A DNA stretch of 64,000 nucleotides, taken from assembly GCF_011386835.1 (NCBI RefSeq), contig NC_088798.1:4216001-4280000 (forward strand), given 5' to 3'. The first letter of the stretch is position 1, and each line of letters opens with the position of its first letter. The notes under the pieces are model-generated. The model made no database searches, was not told the origin of the DNA, and saw only the letters and a list, made by a program, of their open reading frames with translations. The position numbers were made by a program, and so were the translations under genes. Source of the DNA: Chrysemys picta bellii (lineage: Eukaryota > Chordata > Testudines > Emydidae). Positions 11,573 through 23,970 of this stretch are shown piece after piece.

Positions 11573-13355
11573 GAATATTTTGTCTGTGTCTTCTTAGTGA
11601 ATTAGAATGAAAACAATACAACTTGATTTATAATAATAAATTGCCTTTGACAATATAAATATAGATGCAAAAGAATAAATAGTTTTTTCTATATAATTTA
11701 CATTATCTGGAAGTAAATTGACATTCCATTTGCATGGCTCTTGTATCAGAAATAATACACTGTGGTTAATGTTTTAGTTATTTAAATATAGATAACCTAT
11801 GATGATCTATAAAAATCCTTTTGAATATGAAGACTCTGAAATTTTATCCAAAATTCATGCTTTGTCTCATTACTTTAACTGGGTGTTGTACTGTGGCGCA
11901 CAGAGGAGAGAATACAAAGTGTCCCCAGTTAGATAATTGTCTGTTTACTATTTAGTAATTTGCTTTGAAATACATTCTATTAAAATCTGTCAAGTAGTTA
12001 TGGGTTTCAAAATGTTATTCTCTGTGACTTTCATTTGTAATATACCCACAAAGCATCTCCTGTGTTCTCTTTGGTTGACGTATCAGTAGTTCTATAGATA
12101 AGTCCTTTTGTTTTAGGTTAAAATTCTAACACTGTATTATTACATGACCTGTTAAACGATAATAACCTATTCCAGATTAAGCAATAGCTTATTTTCCAAA
12201 GGAAAAAGCTTTAGTAAGAAATGATGAGAACATACCTTTTTAAAATTGTACTTTATGGTTTTCCAGTTCAGAATCCAGGCTTCCCTAAACCCTTCCTTAG
12301 TGGCTATCAACGCTGTCTGTTTTCTCAAACGTGTATGGATTTTTTTGTTTTGTTTTAATGAGCACTATTAAATGAACCTCTGTTTCTTGCCACCTGAATC
12401 CTTGTTGATAAAATATCATGCCTGCAGGCAACTGAAAGCACAGAGGTAATGTTTGTCACCCAGCCAGTTCAGGACTCTGTTTCTGTGGCTGGGCTAAAGC
12501 AGAATGTATAGTCTACAAGATCTTAGTGGTACTTTGTCAGTTTATTCTGAATACCTTTAGAGAACTGGAGGCTGACAGTCCCTTATCAACCTGCATCGTG
12601 AAGTATTATTTACATGTGCTTTGGGTCTTGTGCTGTAGCCAATCTAGCACAGAGCAAGCAAGAAGGGAAATGGTCTTTTTGTACCTCCCAGAATCTGTCT
12701 TCATATTTTCCAGGCATTAGTTTAGTTGCTTTCTTTCTTATAAAAAGAAAAGGGAAACCTCGATGAAACTAAGCATTGAGTTTATAGTGAAATGGCAAAA
12801 ACCTATTGTCCTAAAGGAATAAAATCTGTCAACAGCAAAAGTATTTTCTATGTAGTTTGTGTTCTCCGTCTGTGCACTGTACATCAGGTATTAACAATTT
12901 GATTGGCAGAATAAGAAGAACGAAATTGGAAGAGAAATACACGTTAAGATCTTCCATGGTAATAAGTAAGAAATGCGTGCAAAACTGTAGAAGTAAACTT
13001 TAAAACTTTACATCATTCTCTAGAATTCAGCACCCTGGAAAGGAAAACCGTTCCAGTGATAACGTCTAATAGACTAGAAATCTTCGTTTAAATTAAAAAG
13101 CCACCATGGCTAAGGGAGATTTTCAGGTAACTCCTAACAAAAAGGGCCTCTAGCATATTCATTGCCTGAAAAAGGGAATCCGTTATAGTGGAAAAGCTGT
13201 ATATGATTTGGCAACACAGAATGAGCTTTGTTAATTGCTTAGCCTGACTCGGTCATGCCTTCACTGCTGAATTATGGTTACCAAGCTGATTGCTCTAGAT
13301 TTAGTGTTTGACGAGTCACTGTTTGAACAATAACGTGATGTTTTGCTCTCCGCAG
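11573..13355 (+). other. MAST2 intron part, no recognised element
   Basis: AT-rich intronic sequence. No repeat family or RNA gene recognised. Confidence 0.6.
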
Positions 13356-13457
13356 GCCCACGAGCGATCAGAGAGCTCAGAGGTGGCTTTTGTTACCCAG
13401 CTTGTGAAAAAGCTGATGATCATCATTGCACGACCGGCTCGACTGCTTGAGTGCCTG
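13356..13457 (+). CDS. MAST2: MAST2 exon 3 of window (pre-kinase domain)
   Basis: This 34-codon phase 0-0 exon has acceptor cgcag and donor GTAAGC. It encodes [20 protein letters not shown] and then the hydrophobic [14 protein letters not shown] segment conserved in the MAST family. It follows the longest intron of the window (10.6 kb), which holds two CR1 copies and a possible alternative first exon. Confidence 0.97.
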
Positions 13458-13702
13458 GTAAGCACAATCCTCAGAAGAAAGTGTATCTGCTTTGAAGTGC
13501 CTGATTGGGTACACAAGACAGGAAGAAGAACCAATTCTTACAGGGAAAATACGTTTTTGAAAAAATAGGTCCAAATCCAAAATAAGGACACATAGGACCT
13601 CTCTGGACGTGTAGAGCCCATAAAGTGGGTATAAATTGCCAGAGCAGCTTAAAGGAGCTAGCCTACTTAAAGGATCCTTAGTGCAAATGAGAATTGGACT
13701 CT

Positions 13703-13957
13703 GAGGATACGTCTACACAGCAAAGGAAAACCTGTGACTGGCCCCTGCCAGCTGACTTGGGCTCGGGCTGCAGGACAGTTTCATTGTTGTGTGGACTTCC
13801 GGGCGTGGGCTGGAGCCCGAACTCTGGGATCCTTTCCCCCCTCAGGGCTCAAGAGCCCAAACCCAGAAGTCTACACAGCAGTGAAACAGCCCTGTGAGCC
13901 CACTTCAACTGGCACAGGCCGCCGTGAGTTTTTCTTTGCTGTGTAGACGTACTCTGA
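13703..13957. mobile_element. Harbinger-like MITE (palindromic)
   Basis: The left end gatacgtctacacagcaaag and right end ctttgctgtgtagacgta are inverted copies, and the interior (gccagctgacttgggct) is partly palindromic too. This resembles the 'Chompy'-type MITEs known from archosaur and turtle genomes. A related copy lies at 26939-27202. Confidence 0.75.
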
Positions 13958-14154
13958 ATTTTTTAAAAAATTGTCACATTCTCTGAGTGTGGAACTAGAC
14001 GTGTGCAGGTGGGGACAATCCAAGGGAGTCTGTAAGCAAGATTAAATTCTGTACAGAACAGCCTGAATATATTGAAGAGCAAGTCATATATTTCTTTCTA
14101 AACTACCCACTCAGACTAGTAAGAGGACATAGTTTTACACTTAGTTCTGGACAG

Positions 14155-15316
14155 TAGGAACAAAGAATGCGGGCCGTACCTGCAGAATGGGGACTCAGTG
14201 TCTTGAAAAGCAGTGACTCTGAAAAGGATTTCGGGATCATAGTGGACAGACAGCTGAACATGAGCTACCAGTGTAATATTGTGGGGAAAGGGGCTAATAT
14301 GATCCTTGGATGCACAAAAAGGGGAGTGGGGAGGTGATTTTATTTCTGTAGCTGGCATTGAGTGAGATTGGTATTGGAATACAATACTGTGTTCAAACAT
14401 CAAACAAAGAGATGCTGAAAAATTGGAGAGAGTGCAGACGAGCCCCAAAATGATTCAGGGGCTGGCGAAAATGCCTTTCCGTGACTGACTTAAGGAGCTC
14501 AATCTGTTTAGTTTATCAAAAAGATCAAGAGGTGATTTTATTGTGGTATATGGGTACCTCTGTGGAGAGAAAATACAAGGAATTTAAAGGCTCTTCAATC
14601 TAGCAGAGAAATGGAGAACAAAAATCAGTGGAGTTGAAGCCAAAATAGTCCAATGAGAAATAAAGCATATCTATTTAACAGTGAGGATGATTAACAGTTG
14701 GAACAAACTACCGGAAGTGGTAGATTCTCCATCTCCGTTCAAATCCAGACTTGGATGCCTTTCTGGAAGAGATGCTTTAGTGAAACATGTTATTGGGCTC
14801 AATACAGGGCTAGTCACTGGATGAAATTATCTGGCTCCGTGTTACACAGGAGGTCAGATTAGATCCTCTAAGGCAGGGGTGGCCAACCTACGGCTCCGGA
14901 GCCACATGCGGCTCTTCAGAAGTTAATATGCGGCTCCTTGTACAGGCACCGACTCCGGGGCTGGAGCTACAGGTGCCAGCTTTCCAATGTGCCGGGGGGT
15001 GCTCACTGCTCAACCCCTGGCTCTGCCACAGGCCCTGCCCCCACTCCACCCCTTCCCGCCCCCTCCCCTGAGCCTGCTATGCCTTTGCTCCTCCCCCTGA
15101 GTCTCATCCATGCCATGAAACAGCTGATCGGGAGGTGCTGATTGGTGGGGCTGCCAGTGGGCAGGAGGCACTGGAAGCAGGGGGGAGCTGATAGGGGGCT
15201 GCTGACGTATAACTGTGGCTCTTTGGCAATGTACATTGGTAAATTCTGGCTCCTTCTCAGGCTCAGGTTGGCCACCCCTGCTCTTATGGGCCCTTCTGGC
15301 CTTGGAACCTATCAAG
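14155..15316 (+). mobile_element. CR1 LINE 3' fragment split by a hAT element
   Basis: CR1 text 'gggatcatagtggacagacagctgaacatgagct' begins near 14155. Degraded ORF2 end and 3' UTR follow. The terminal CR1 sequence resumes after the hAT at 15281 as 'gggcccttctggccttggaa'. It is inactive. Confidence 0.85.
14874..15280. mobile_element. hAT element inserted in CR1
   Basis: The 407-bp element has perfect 16-bp terminal inverted repeats (caggggtggccaacct at the left, its complement at the right). It is flanked by the near-matching 8-mers ctctaagg (14866-14873) and ctcttatg (15281-15288). There is no transposase ORF, so it is non-autonomous. Confidence 0.9.
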
Positions 15317-15445
15317 CTGAGTAAAGCTGCCTCTTTTTCAGGCATTATTCCAGCTAGATCACTTTTGGTATGATCGTGCTTAGAGATAGGCAGTGGCACA
15401 GCTCATGTAAGAAGCAAACTTTCAGAAGTTAATATGAGATTGTAC

Positions 15446-15612
15446 CAACAAGGAACAGAGAGTCCTCTGGCACCTTTAAGACTAACAGAAGTATTGGGAG
15501 CATAAGCTTTCGTGGGTAAGAACTTCACTTCTTCAGATGCAAGTAAAGCACAGGACCCTCTGTTGCTTTTTACAGATTCATACTAACACGGCTACCCCTC
15601 TGATACTTGATA
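15446..15612. mobile_element. Penelope-like element terminal fragment, inverted ends
   Basis: The text 'gagagtcctctggcacctttaagactaacag...ataagctttcgtgggta' matches the 3' region of the Penelope-like copy at 27806. It is followed by the inverse of the same end (tttttacagattcatactaacacggctacccctctgatac), so both ends face each other in a short foldback. Confidence 0.75.
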
Positions 15613-18528
15613 CCAACAAGGAGTGAGTTTCAGCATGTGAGCTGTTGGAAGACAAACTAGCTGTGTGAAGCTTTTTTCATAAGATGAACAGCTCAGTGCA
15701 ACAAGACTTTGTTTTTTGTTTTTTTTTTTTTTTTGCAAGGAGGAAAATTGACAACAAAATATATGTTTGTATTTTAATCTAGCTGAGTTTTCTTGAATAA
15801 TAAAATTGAGAGTATAAGGCAGTTATTTACTGCATTGAGTCTTTCAACTCTCAGTGAATTTTCAAAGCGGTCATGGGGATTTTGCCGTATTGAGTGACTC
15901 ATTAATTTTAACAATTTACTTGAAAATCTTCCCCACAAGTTGAAATTGGGATTGAAAAAGCAAAACTAAACTGAAATAGATTGCTATGAATCTCGTGGTG
16001 CTTACTTTGCTTAATACTGAAATTGATACATGTGTCACTAGAATAGCACACATCACCTTAGAAGGGTAAGAGAACATTTGCCAAAGTTTTATGCCATCTC
16101 TATAGTGTGGTATTCCTCTTGGAAGCACTTCCTAAATCATACGTGCCATTAGCTGCAAATTAATGTATCAAGAGGTTCCTGTGCTAGCTGCCGCACCTGT
16201 CCTTCTGAGACAAGCGTGGGAGCAGGTGGAGGCAATAGAGTCTCTGAGATTTGAGTAATGAACTCCAAAGCTTGTAGTGACAGCCCTGAAAACAAAGTGG
16301 CAAGACCCCAAAGTATATAAATACTGTACAGTTCACTATTTTAGTATTCTCTGTGTGTTTTAAAGCACTCTATCTGCCTAACCATTTAAAAAAAGTTATT
16401 TATCTTATTCTACTGACCATAGTGCCATCAGTGCTAGCGTTCCATCTGATACTGCATATGGGAGCAAGAGGATCCTAATAGACAGCTTTCCATTGTAATA
16501 GTTTGGCTGTCAGTTTTCTCTTACACTTCGGAGCATGTGAATTCACCCATTTTTATAACTTAACCTTTAATTTTGCTGTGCTTTCATCAGACCAGATGTG
16601 CTGTTAAATTATACAAAATGTACTAAAATTGTTTCATAGGAAACAAATGCTATATCCAGCCACTCATATGACTCCTGCTTCTTCAATACAAAATGAAATG
16701 ACTGAGCATGTAGGTCAGGTGAGGAAATTGGAGTAATGGGCGTAAAGGGTTTTAATTGTTTTATACAATTTTGGTTATTTAATGTTTAAGTCTTACCTAC
16801 CAGATTGTAAAATGTTTATTAAGGGCTGAGCATTTGGGCTTTGAAGGCAGCAATTCGGGCTCTCAGGTGAATACGTTAAGTAGACACATTTTTCAAATGT
16901 GAGTTATTTACCAATGAGACCGTCTCTTGGGGAAAATGTGCAATTTAACAGTGGTTTTTGACAGTGGTATTATATTGCAGACTGGAACACTGCTGCAGGA
17001 GGCTATTCCATTCGGTTATGTAAAACTACATTTAGAGGCTCTCTTAAAAGTATTTTCTACTAAAAAGATTAGTACAGCTCTATTGATTCCACCTCTCTTC
17101 CCCGTTCCTTCTTCCATCCTTTCCTTGTCTGTTATCTTTAACTATTATCTATCCACTGGCTGCTTTCTCTCCCCCAGTAAGTCAGTCTTATCTTGAAAAA
17201 AAATCCTTCCCTACTGCCCACTCCACCTGCCCCACTAGCCTTTTCCTACTACTTGCCTGTGTCTGAGCCTCACAGTTCGTAGACTTTGTCTCCACCAACT
17301 CTCCCTCTGATCTAGTTCCTGTCTGCTGCTCTTACTAAGATCACGAATGACTTCTTCCTAGCCAAGTCAGAGGCACTTCTCATCTCCTTCACTCATTGCT
17401 GCCTTTGGCAATATTGCCTATTATTTGCTTAGTGCTGATTTTGAGCTCATCACCAAATGGATTATACAACAAAGTGGTCTTTGCTCCAAGGTGCTAACAA
17501 TTTTAAAAGTACCCTTTTCCTCCTCTACTTTCTCTCCTCTCTTGATTTTTATGATTGTATTTATTTTTGGGTTTGTTTGATTTTTTTTTTTTTTTTTTTT
17601 GGTCATCTCCTGTCTTGCTAACCACTCTTTCAGGTAAATTGTGCTGTTTGATGTCAGTCACTGATCCACTGTAAAAAACTATTACTCAGTTCAAAATAAT
17701 TTGGTAGTCTCTGCACAGGAGTCCAGCACTGGTAAACAACAAGGTCTGCAGATCAGAGTTAAAGGTACTTTAGCAACACTGTTTTAGCTGAAGCATGTGC
17801 ATCCTGCCTGACCTATCAAGTGGTCCTAGTCACCGCTGACAGGTTAATAGTTTAGAGCAGTTTGACAAACAGAAATTAAATCTTCTGTGATACTGAAATT
17901 CGTAACTGCATGCATGCAACATGGTTTGAAGCAAGATTACTGCCTTTATAGAATGTTTTGCTCAGCTAATTAAGTTTGATGGGAGCTTGCTGTTGAGTGG
18001 CTTAATTCATCTTCTACCATGCTGAGATGGCATAAAACTTCACATAGGTTCTCACCTCAAAACTTCTGTTTCTATAGTGTACATCATGGATTGTAACAGC
18101 ATAAGAACTTGGGGCAAGCTAAATATTTGAGGTATCATGACCTACTGCATAAATCCCCTACTGCCAACTTTTGTTTTATAAAATGTTTTCTTACCATCCC
18201 TGTTGTTTCTGTTCATTGGCAAGGCCAGTTGATCCAAGGATATAATAGACATCCAGCACAGTCTCTGAATACATCTAATGGTTTACATTTTTCTAGAGCA
18301 GGAGGCTGTGTGCATCATGTCGATATACTTGTGACTAGGTGTTTTGCAGCATCATTCGGCCTTGGAATCAGTTTTGGATATATTTGAGCAGGCTAGATGT
18401 TAAAGCTTAACAATAACCATGCTTTTCCCCTCCTCCTCTGTGGGCATTAAAACAACAACAAATTCTCTTTTGATTTTGGAATCAAATCACTCAGATCTCT
18501 GGTCTTACTCTTTCTTTTCTTCCTTTAG
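15613..18528 (+). other. MAST2 intron part, no recognised element
   Basis: AT-rich intron sequence with a T homopolymer at about 15720-15734 and another at about 17580-17600. The stretch 17080-17420 is pyrimidine-rich. No supported repeat family. Confidence 0.55.
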
Positions 18529-18661
18529 GAGTTTGATCCCGAAGAGTTCTACCATCTGTTAGAAGCTGCCGAAGGTCATGCCAAGGAAGGGCAAGGAATT
18601 AAATGCGACATTCCTCGTTACATTATCAGCCAGCTGGGCCTCACCCGGGATCCCCTGGAGG
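18529..18661 (+). CDS. MAST2: MAST2 exon 4 of window (pre-kinase domain)
   Basis: This 133-bp exon runs from acceptor ctttag to donor GTGAGA. It encodes [20 protein letters not shown] through the [17 protein letters not shown] segment to TRDPLE, plus the first base of a split Glu codon. It closes the conserved pre-kinase domain. Confidence 0.97.
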
Positions 18662-19802
18662 GTGAGAACTTCTTACTTTGCATCCTTTGGGCTAAAAGCC
18701 TTTCCAAATATGAAATATGAGCCATCTTCACTGGTCGTTGCTCTGTTGAATGAGAATTTTTTTCCCTTTAATTCACATGCTTCTTTTTTTCCTCGTCCTC
18801 TATTGCTGTTCTCAAAATGTAAACTGTCCTTTCCCCCTCTAATTACCTGTTATTTTCTGTGTTACTTTTTAACCATTTATGCTCTGGTGTTTGACAGTGA
18901 AACTAGATTGCTCAGTTTTGTTTTTGTTTGTAATCTGCTGTTTATAGCAGGTCCACTTGGTGATTCAAAGGCACTGCCAAATGCTCCATTGTTGAGGTTT
19001 CCTGCACAATACAGGAATGTTTAAGATCAAAATTTTCATTGAAATTTCAAGAACAATACTTTAAATTGAATTCCTATTAGGTTTTGTTAGCCTTTATTAA
19101 AAAAAAAAAAAAAAAAAACGGAATCTGATTTTTGGATTTTACAATGACATTGTCCTTTGAATATTGTTATATTTTACTACTTCTCTGCCAACTCAGACAA
19201 TCTGTTTGTTTTATTTTTACTGTTGCATTTGCTCAGAAAGTTGGAATCTGGTTCTTTGGAATGTTTCCTGACTTCCTGCAGTATTCTCCATGAGATTAGT
19301 GGGTGTGTGCAGTGACAAGCCCTGTTATGAGTAAAACCCACTGTACAGATAGCAGAATTCTCCTTTGCTGCACTTAATGCTCTTGCCTGCTCCATGGAAC
19401 AGTCATATTTCTGGATTAATTAATCTGTTTTAAGCACTCTGTGGTGAAATCCCTGAGGTGTGGAGTAGCCATAAAAAGGCCCATTTTGCAGCACAGTCAG
19501 CACAGGTCCACTACACAGAGGGACCTCATGAGGGCATTCCAAAGCCCCCTACCATGAATGCTGCAAAGCCATAGAGTCTGTGTATAGGTGCAGGGGAGTT
19601 GCAGGGTCATTGTCTGAGTGGATCAATTGGCCACAGTCCCTGCATTTTGGACTTAGTAGTGCAGGAGTCCGCAGATGCTGCTTCACTGAAGAGACTGTAT
19701 TAACAGACACAGACTGACCAGTTTGGGAGTTGGAGAGGAGTCTGTTATCCTAGCTTTTGTGTTGGTTCCCTGAGGAGCAAAGTTTGTTTACTCAAGCTTT
19801 GC
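18662..19802 (+). other. MAST2 intron part, no recognised element
   Basis: Intronic sequence after the fourth exon of the window. A run of about 21 A residues occurs near 19098-19118. Around 19430-19700 the composition is more mixed and may be an old repeat I cannot name. Confidence 0.5.
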
Positions 19803-19960
19803 ATGAGGGGCCAGGACTATTATCATTTTTGTAGCATTAACAATATGTTCTCTGCTATACAAGGCAAAAAAGTACAGACAATTCCTGCCCAGAGAACCTA
19901 CAGTCTCCGTGATAACCACAGGGGTGACAGGATGCAGTGGAAGAGACAGGAGAGAGAGGT
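19803..19960 (+). repeat. L3/CR1-like ancient LINE relic
   Basis: The text 'acaattcctgcccagagaacctacagtct' preceded by '...gctatacaaggcaaaaaagtacag' resembles the 'cagtccctgccccaaagagcttacaatct' segment of ancient L3-type LINEs. Confidence 0.5.
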
Positions 19961-20188
19961 TAGAGGATGGGGGAAGTCTGAGAGTGTGAAGGTGTTTTGT
20001 TCCCTTATTGGGTAACTCAGAGCACTACAGACTGCAACAGCGTTGCCGTATTGTATGAAGCATTTGTTAACCCTCCAATGAATAGTGTAGACATTTGGGG
20101 TTTTTTAATAGGTATACTTAGAATGAGTATTTGCTAAATGTGATGTCAGTCAGTCATTATAAATTCATATGATAGGTATAGTCTATAC

Positions 20189-20519
20189 CAGGGGTCGGCA
20201 ACATTCGGCACGCGGCTCGCCAGGGTAAGTACCCTAGCGGGCCGGGCCAGTTTATTTACCTGCTGACGCGGCAGGTTCGGCCGATCGCGGCCCCCACTCG
20301 CCGCGGTTCGCCGTCCCGGGCCAATGGCATGTGCCGAGGCACGGGCCGAGGCATGTGCTGGCCGCGGCTTCCCGCCACCCCCATTGGCCCGGGACAGTGA
20401 ACCACAGCCAGTGGGAGCCGCGATCGGCTGAACCTGCCGTGTCAGCAGGTAAATAAACTGGCCCGGCCCGCTAGGGTGCTTACCCTGGCGAGCCACATGC
20501 CAAACGTTGCCGACCCCTT
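20189..20519. mobile_element. hAT foldback MITE, GC-rich
   Basis: The 331-bp element has ends caggggtcggcaac and gttgccgacccctt. A perfect 8-bp target duplication gtctatac flanks it (20181-20188 and 20520-20527). The two halves are long inverted copies (tttatttacctgctga near 20251 and its complement near 20441), giving a large palindrome rich in CpG. Confidence 0.92.
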
Positions 20520-20547
20520 GTCTATACTTCTGAGAGTTCATCTAGAT

Positions 20548-20684
20548 CAGTGTTAGTCAACTTATTTATCATTGTGGGCCGCATCCACACAATATATATA
20601 CTATTTGTATGACCCTGAAGATGTCACGTGGGCCGCAGCTGTGTGCCGATTGGGCCTCAGGCAGGCCGCAGTTGAGAACCATGG
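20548..20684. mobile_element. hAT-type MITE, degraded ends
   Basis: This relative of the 6823-6957 element contains 'attgtgggccgcatcc' and 'gggccgcagctgtgtgc'. A perfect 8-bp duplication atctagat flanks it (20540-20547 and 20685-20692). It starts only 28 bp after the neighbouring hAT element ends. Confidence 0.85.
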
Positions 20685-20692
20685 ATCTAGAT

Positions 20693-22286
20693 GCAGAAGT
20701 TTATACTTCTGGTCCCCAAAAGGCATTTAATCATTTAAATTTTTTTTGTTAACTTGGACAGCGTTTCAAGCAACCTGTCTTTGTAAAGGGAGATAATTTA
20801 CAGCATATTTTACATATACAGACTTTAAAAATATTGTACGTTATAGTAAACATTGGCGAATTTTTAAAAGATCTTGAGAATTTATTTGCGATCTGTTTTG
20901 TCAAAACTTGAGAGAGTCAATCAAATTGCAGTACCTTTTTTGGGTTAAATATCAAGGATCCTTACTAATTGAGGATTATCATTATAATAGGGTGCAAATA
21001 ATATGATCCAGATATTCCTGGCACCCTTACCAGCCATCTCTGTCCAGCACATGCTCTTAATCTATCCTCCTGCCCCATTCCTCAAGGGTGATCTGGAAGA
21101 GGCTGAACACGTCTGGCAGCCCTTCTAGACCTCAGTGTACTACATGGGAAGATTCATGTGCTTTCTAATATGCTCCTGGGCGCAGAGCCCCAGAAAATCT
21201 AAACTTTGAAATCAGTGAGTTATTGCACAATTAAATATTTCATCTCCGTGTTTTGTTAATCTCGTTTAATCTCTTTTCTTTTGAGATATTTATTGGCACA
21301 AATTTTGCTTCCATGCTTGGCTCAGCAACAATAAAACCTGCCACAGAGACTGGAAGTTACCACAGAATTTGGCAGCAGTTGAACTTTGGTTTTCTTTTTC
21401 TCTCGTGGAAGCAGTTTTACCTTAATTTCTGCAATATTTGTCAGAATTACAGAGTGACAGGTTGGCAAGCAACATCAGACGAACAGCTTTTTAGCAAAAT
21501 GTTCACCAGAGGTTACTGAATGCAATTTAATTAATTGTATCTGTTGAAATCTGATATAAAGTGACGTTTCCGTTGATCCCTGTCAGGGAGGGAGAGAACC
21601 TTTCATTTACTTATTTCCTATAAAAAATTGTGTAAAGGTGTCAAGGTGCCTCATTTTCTTTCTACGAAATGGAACTGTAGAAATGTCCATTTAGAGATTT
21701 ATTTTAGATACCAATACGCTTCTAGCCTGTTGCCTTTTGGATGTGGGATTGATCCTGTGAGGTGCTTAGCAACTCCTGAAAGGAGCTGAGCATGCTAAAC
21801 TCCCACTAACTTCCCCATTGTTTGAGGGTGCTTGGTACCTTGCAGAATTGGGCCAACTAGAGACAAGAAAATTTTTAGAAATCTAATTTCCATGCCCTAA
21901 TGGGACGAGTATACCTGCATGGACATAAATGTGCGGGACGCATGCCTCTTACCCTTAACAAATTGCTGATTTTGCTGGAGAAATATTAATAGCATTATCT
22001 TAGTATTTGCATTTATTCCTTATCCTTGTTGTAGGGAATGTCTAGAATGCTACAAAATACTGAGGTAAGGATAATTGGTTGTCTTTATATGAGGCATTAC
22101 CTAAAACAGCTGGCAAGATTTTAGAGGTGACTATTGTGTAATAGTATGACATTTTTTGCAGGAAAGGAAGAAATGTGCTTTTCTAACATCTACAAATACT
22201 TTCTAAAATGCTGTTTCTTTGCCATATAGAAACAGATTAATTATATATTGAGACCGATATAAATAGTTGTTCTTTGTTGTTTGCAG
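20693..22286 (+). other. MAST2 intron part; possible small repeat at 21735-21860
   Basis: Mostly AT-rich unique-looking sequence. The part 'ggattgatcctgtgaggtgcttagcaactcctgaaaggagctgagc' at about 21745-21790 looks like a common reptile interspersed repeat, but I cannot name it. Confidence 0.4.
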
Positions 22287-22348
22287 AAATGGCCCAGCTG
22301 AATAGCTATGACAGTCCAGACACTCCAGAAACAGATGATTCAGTTGAG
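22287..22348 (+). CDS. MAST2: MAST2 exon 5 of window (linker before kinase)
   Basis: This short 62-bp exon has acceptor ttgcag and donor GTAAAG. It completes the split Glu codon and encodes MAQLNSYDSPDTPETDDSVE. The acidic, Ser/Thr-rich linker resembles that of human MAST2 and helps assign the paralogue. It ends in phase 0, so skipping it would shift the frame because of its 62-bp length. Confidence 0.95.
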
Positions 22349-22964
22349 GTAAAGAAGCAATATACCTGTGCTGTCTACCTATTTCTTCCCTAGAAAGAAA
22401 CAGTCTAATACAATGGTAAAAGATTTGTTAGGAAAATAAGATTATAATACAATGTATATTATAACACACTGAATATTTTTAACAACAATTATTTGGTAAA
22501 TGATTTAAAAATACTTTTAAAAGCTAACTTGCATGCTTATAGAAACTTGGACATAGCTCTATAAATACTGTAAAGAAGTAATGATTTAAAGATAACGGCA
22601 ACTAATAGAGGCAAATGGATATGGACCGGAATTATCAAGAAGGTTGACAACTTTTTTTTTTTTTTTTACAACCATTAACAAAAATGGGGCTAAGGAAAGA
22701 AATGTGTTGGCATAGGTAAAGAATCTTGGGGAGTGACTTTAGGTTCCCAAGACAAGGATTTACTAATGATTTGTTGGGTAGATGTAGTCATTTATCTCTT
22801 CAGGCTTCATAGATCTGTAGGTTTCACTTTGATTATGTAACAAAAATGCCAGTTTATTTAAAAGATCGATTAGGGAAAGACCAACTTTTGGGGGTGAGGT
22901 GACGGGGGAAGCTCCAGGGTTCCTAGGGATGCAAACTACATGTCGATGCGAGGTGGAATTTTCA

Positions 22965-23830
22965 AAAGTGCCTATGTGCTAGATTCTCCAAGGTACTTAG
23001 GCAGCTAAATCCACCACTTATGTGCCATTGACATCCTTAAAACCACTGCTCAGCTGCCACCTAACCCCACAGGTGTCCAAGTTCTCAAGGTGTCTAAGTT
23101 TCCACCAGTAGGCACATGCAAAGCCACCTAAGCATTGATGCTGCCACCACAGCTAACAAACTACTCAGAGCCCTGGCTGAAGCCAAAGCCAAAGAAACGG
23201 GATTCTCAAACTAGACTTTCCCCTGCCTGTCTCACCAGCAGAGCCTGATCCCATAGGCATTCTCAGAGTCTGCCCAAGACACAATACCTGTCACAAAAGA
23301 ATACAGGTCAGGAATTTGTGTGTGTATAAATAAGTGTCCCCTGGCCTAATGGTTAGGGCACTCCGGGAGATGTGGATTCAAATCCCTGGTCCAGAGCAGG
23401 GACTTGAACCCAGGTCTCCTGGGTCCCTGGTGAATGCCCTAGCCACTGAGCTGTTGGGTATAATGACATTGGGGCCTCTCTTGTGAAAGATCTGGGTTTC
23501 AGCTTCAAGAGTGTAGGCTACCAGAGCGGCTGACTTGGCATAAGTGCCTAACTCCAGAAAAGGGGTTCACAGCTGAAAATCCCGAGCAGAAGAAGGTGCC
23601 TCTCTCTGGCCCATCAGTTAAGCACCTTCCCTCTGTATTTCACTCCTGGCTACCTTAAGGCAGCTCCCCGCTCCGCTGGCTGGCTTCTGAGGCAGGCAAC
23701 TCTCCCCATGTATTGAATGGGGAGCCTGGGTGCATAACTCAGGGCTGAGGGTTGGATTCCACTAGGTGGCAAGGCACCACGAGGCTAGGCGTTGCAATAC
23801 CTAAGTATTTTTGTAGATTTGGCCCTGAGT
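22965..23830. repeat. Large interspersed repeat with inverted tRNA-like blocks
   Basis: The left side 'gtgctagattctccaaggtacttaggcagctaaat' and right side 'caatacctaagtatttttgtagatttggccct' suggest inverted ends. Inside, 23343-23455 holds a tRNA-like segment (cctaatggttagggcactc, gattcaaatccctg) followed by its inverted relative (gacttgaacccaggtctcc, gaatgccctagcca). Family unknown to me. Confidence 0.5.
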
Positions 23831-23899
23831 AATTTAGGAACATAAGTCCCACTGACTTCTAAATAATTTACCACTCCATACGGCTAAATGCAGTGCCTT

Positions 23900-23970
23900 G
23901 CATAATGACAGGTGGGGTGACTCTTGTACTTTTTGCGGATACAGACTAACACGGCTGCTACTCTGAAACC
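23900..23970. mobile_element. Penelope-like element end fragment
   Basis: The text 'actttttgcggatacagactaacacggctgctactctgaaac' matches the terminal sequence shared with the copies at 15560-15612 and 27806-27840 (in the other orientation). Confidence 0.65.

Noticed and set aside
20146..20541. 131-codon minus-strand frame
   Set aside because: It crosses the whole hAT palindrome 20189-20519, and its Arg/Ala/Pro-rich text comes from the GC-rich element.
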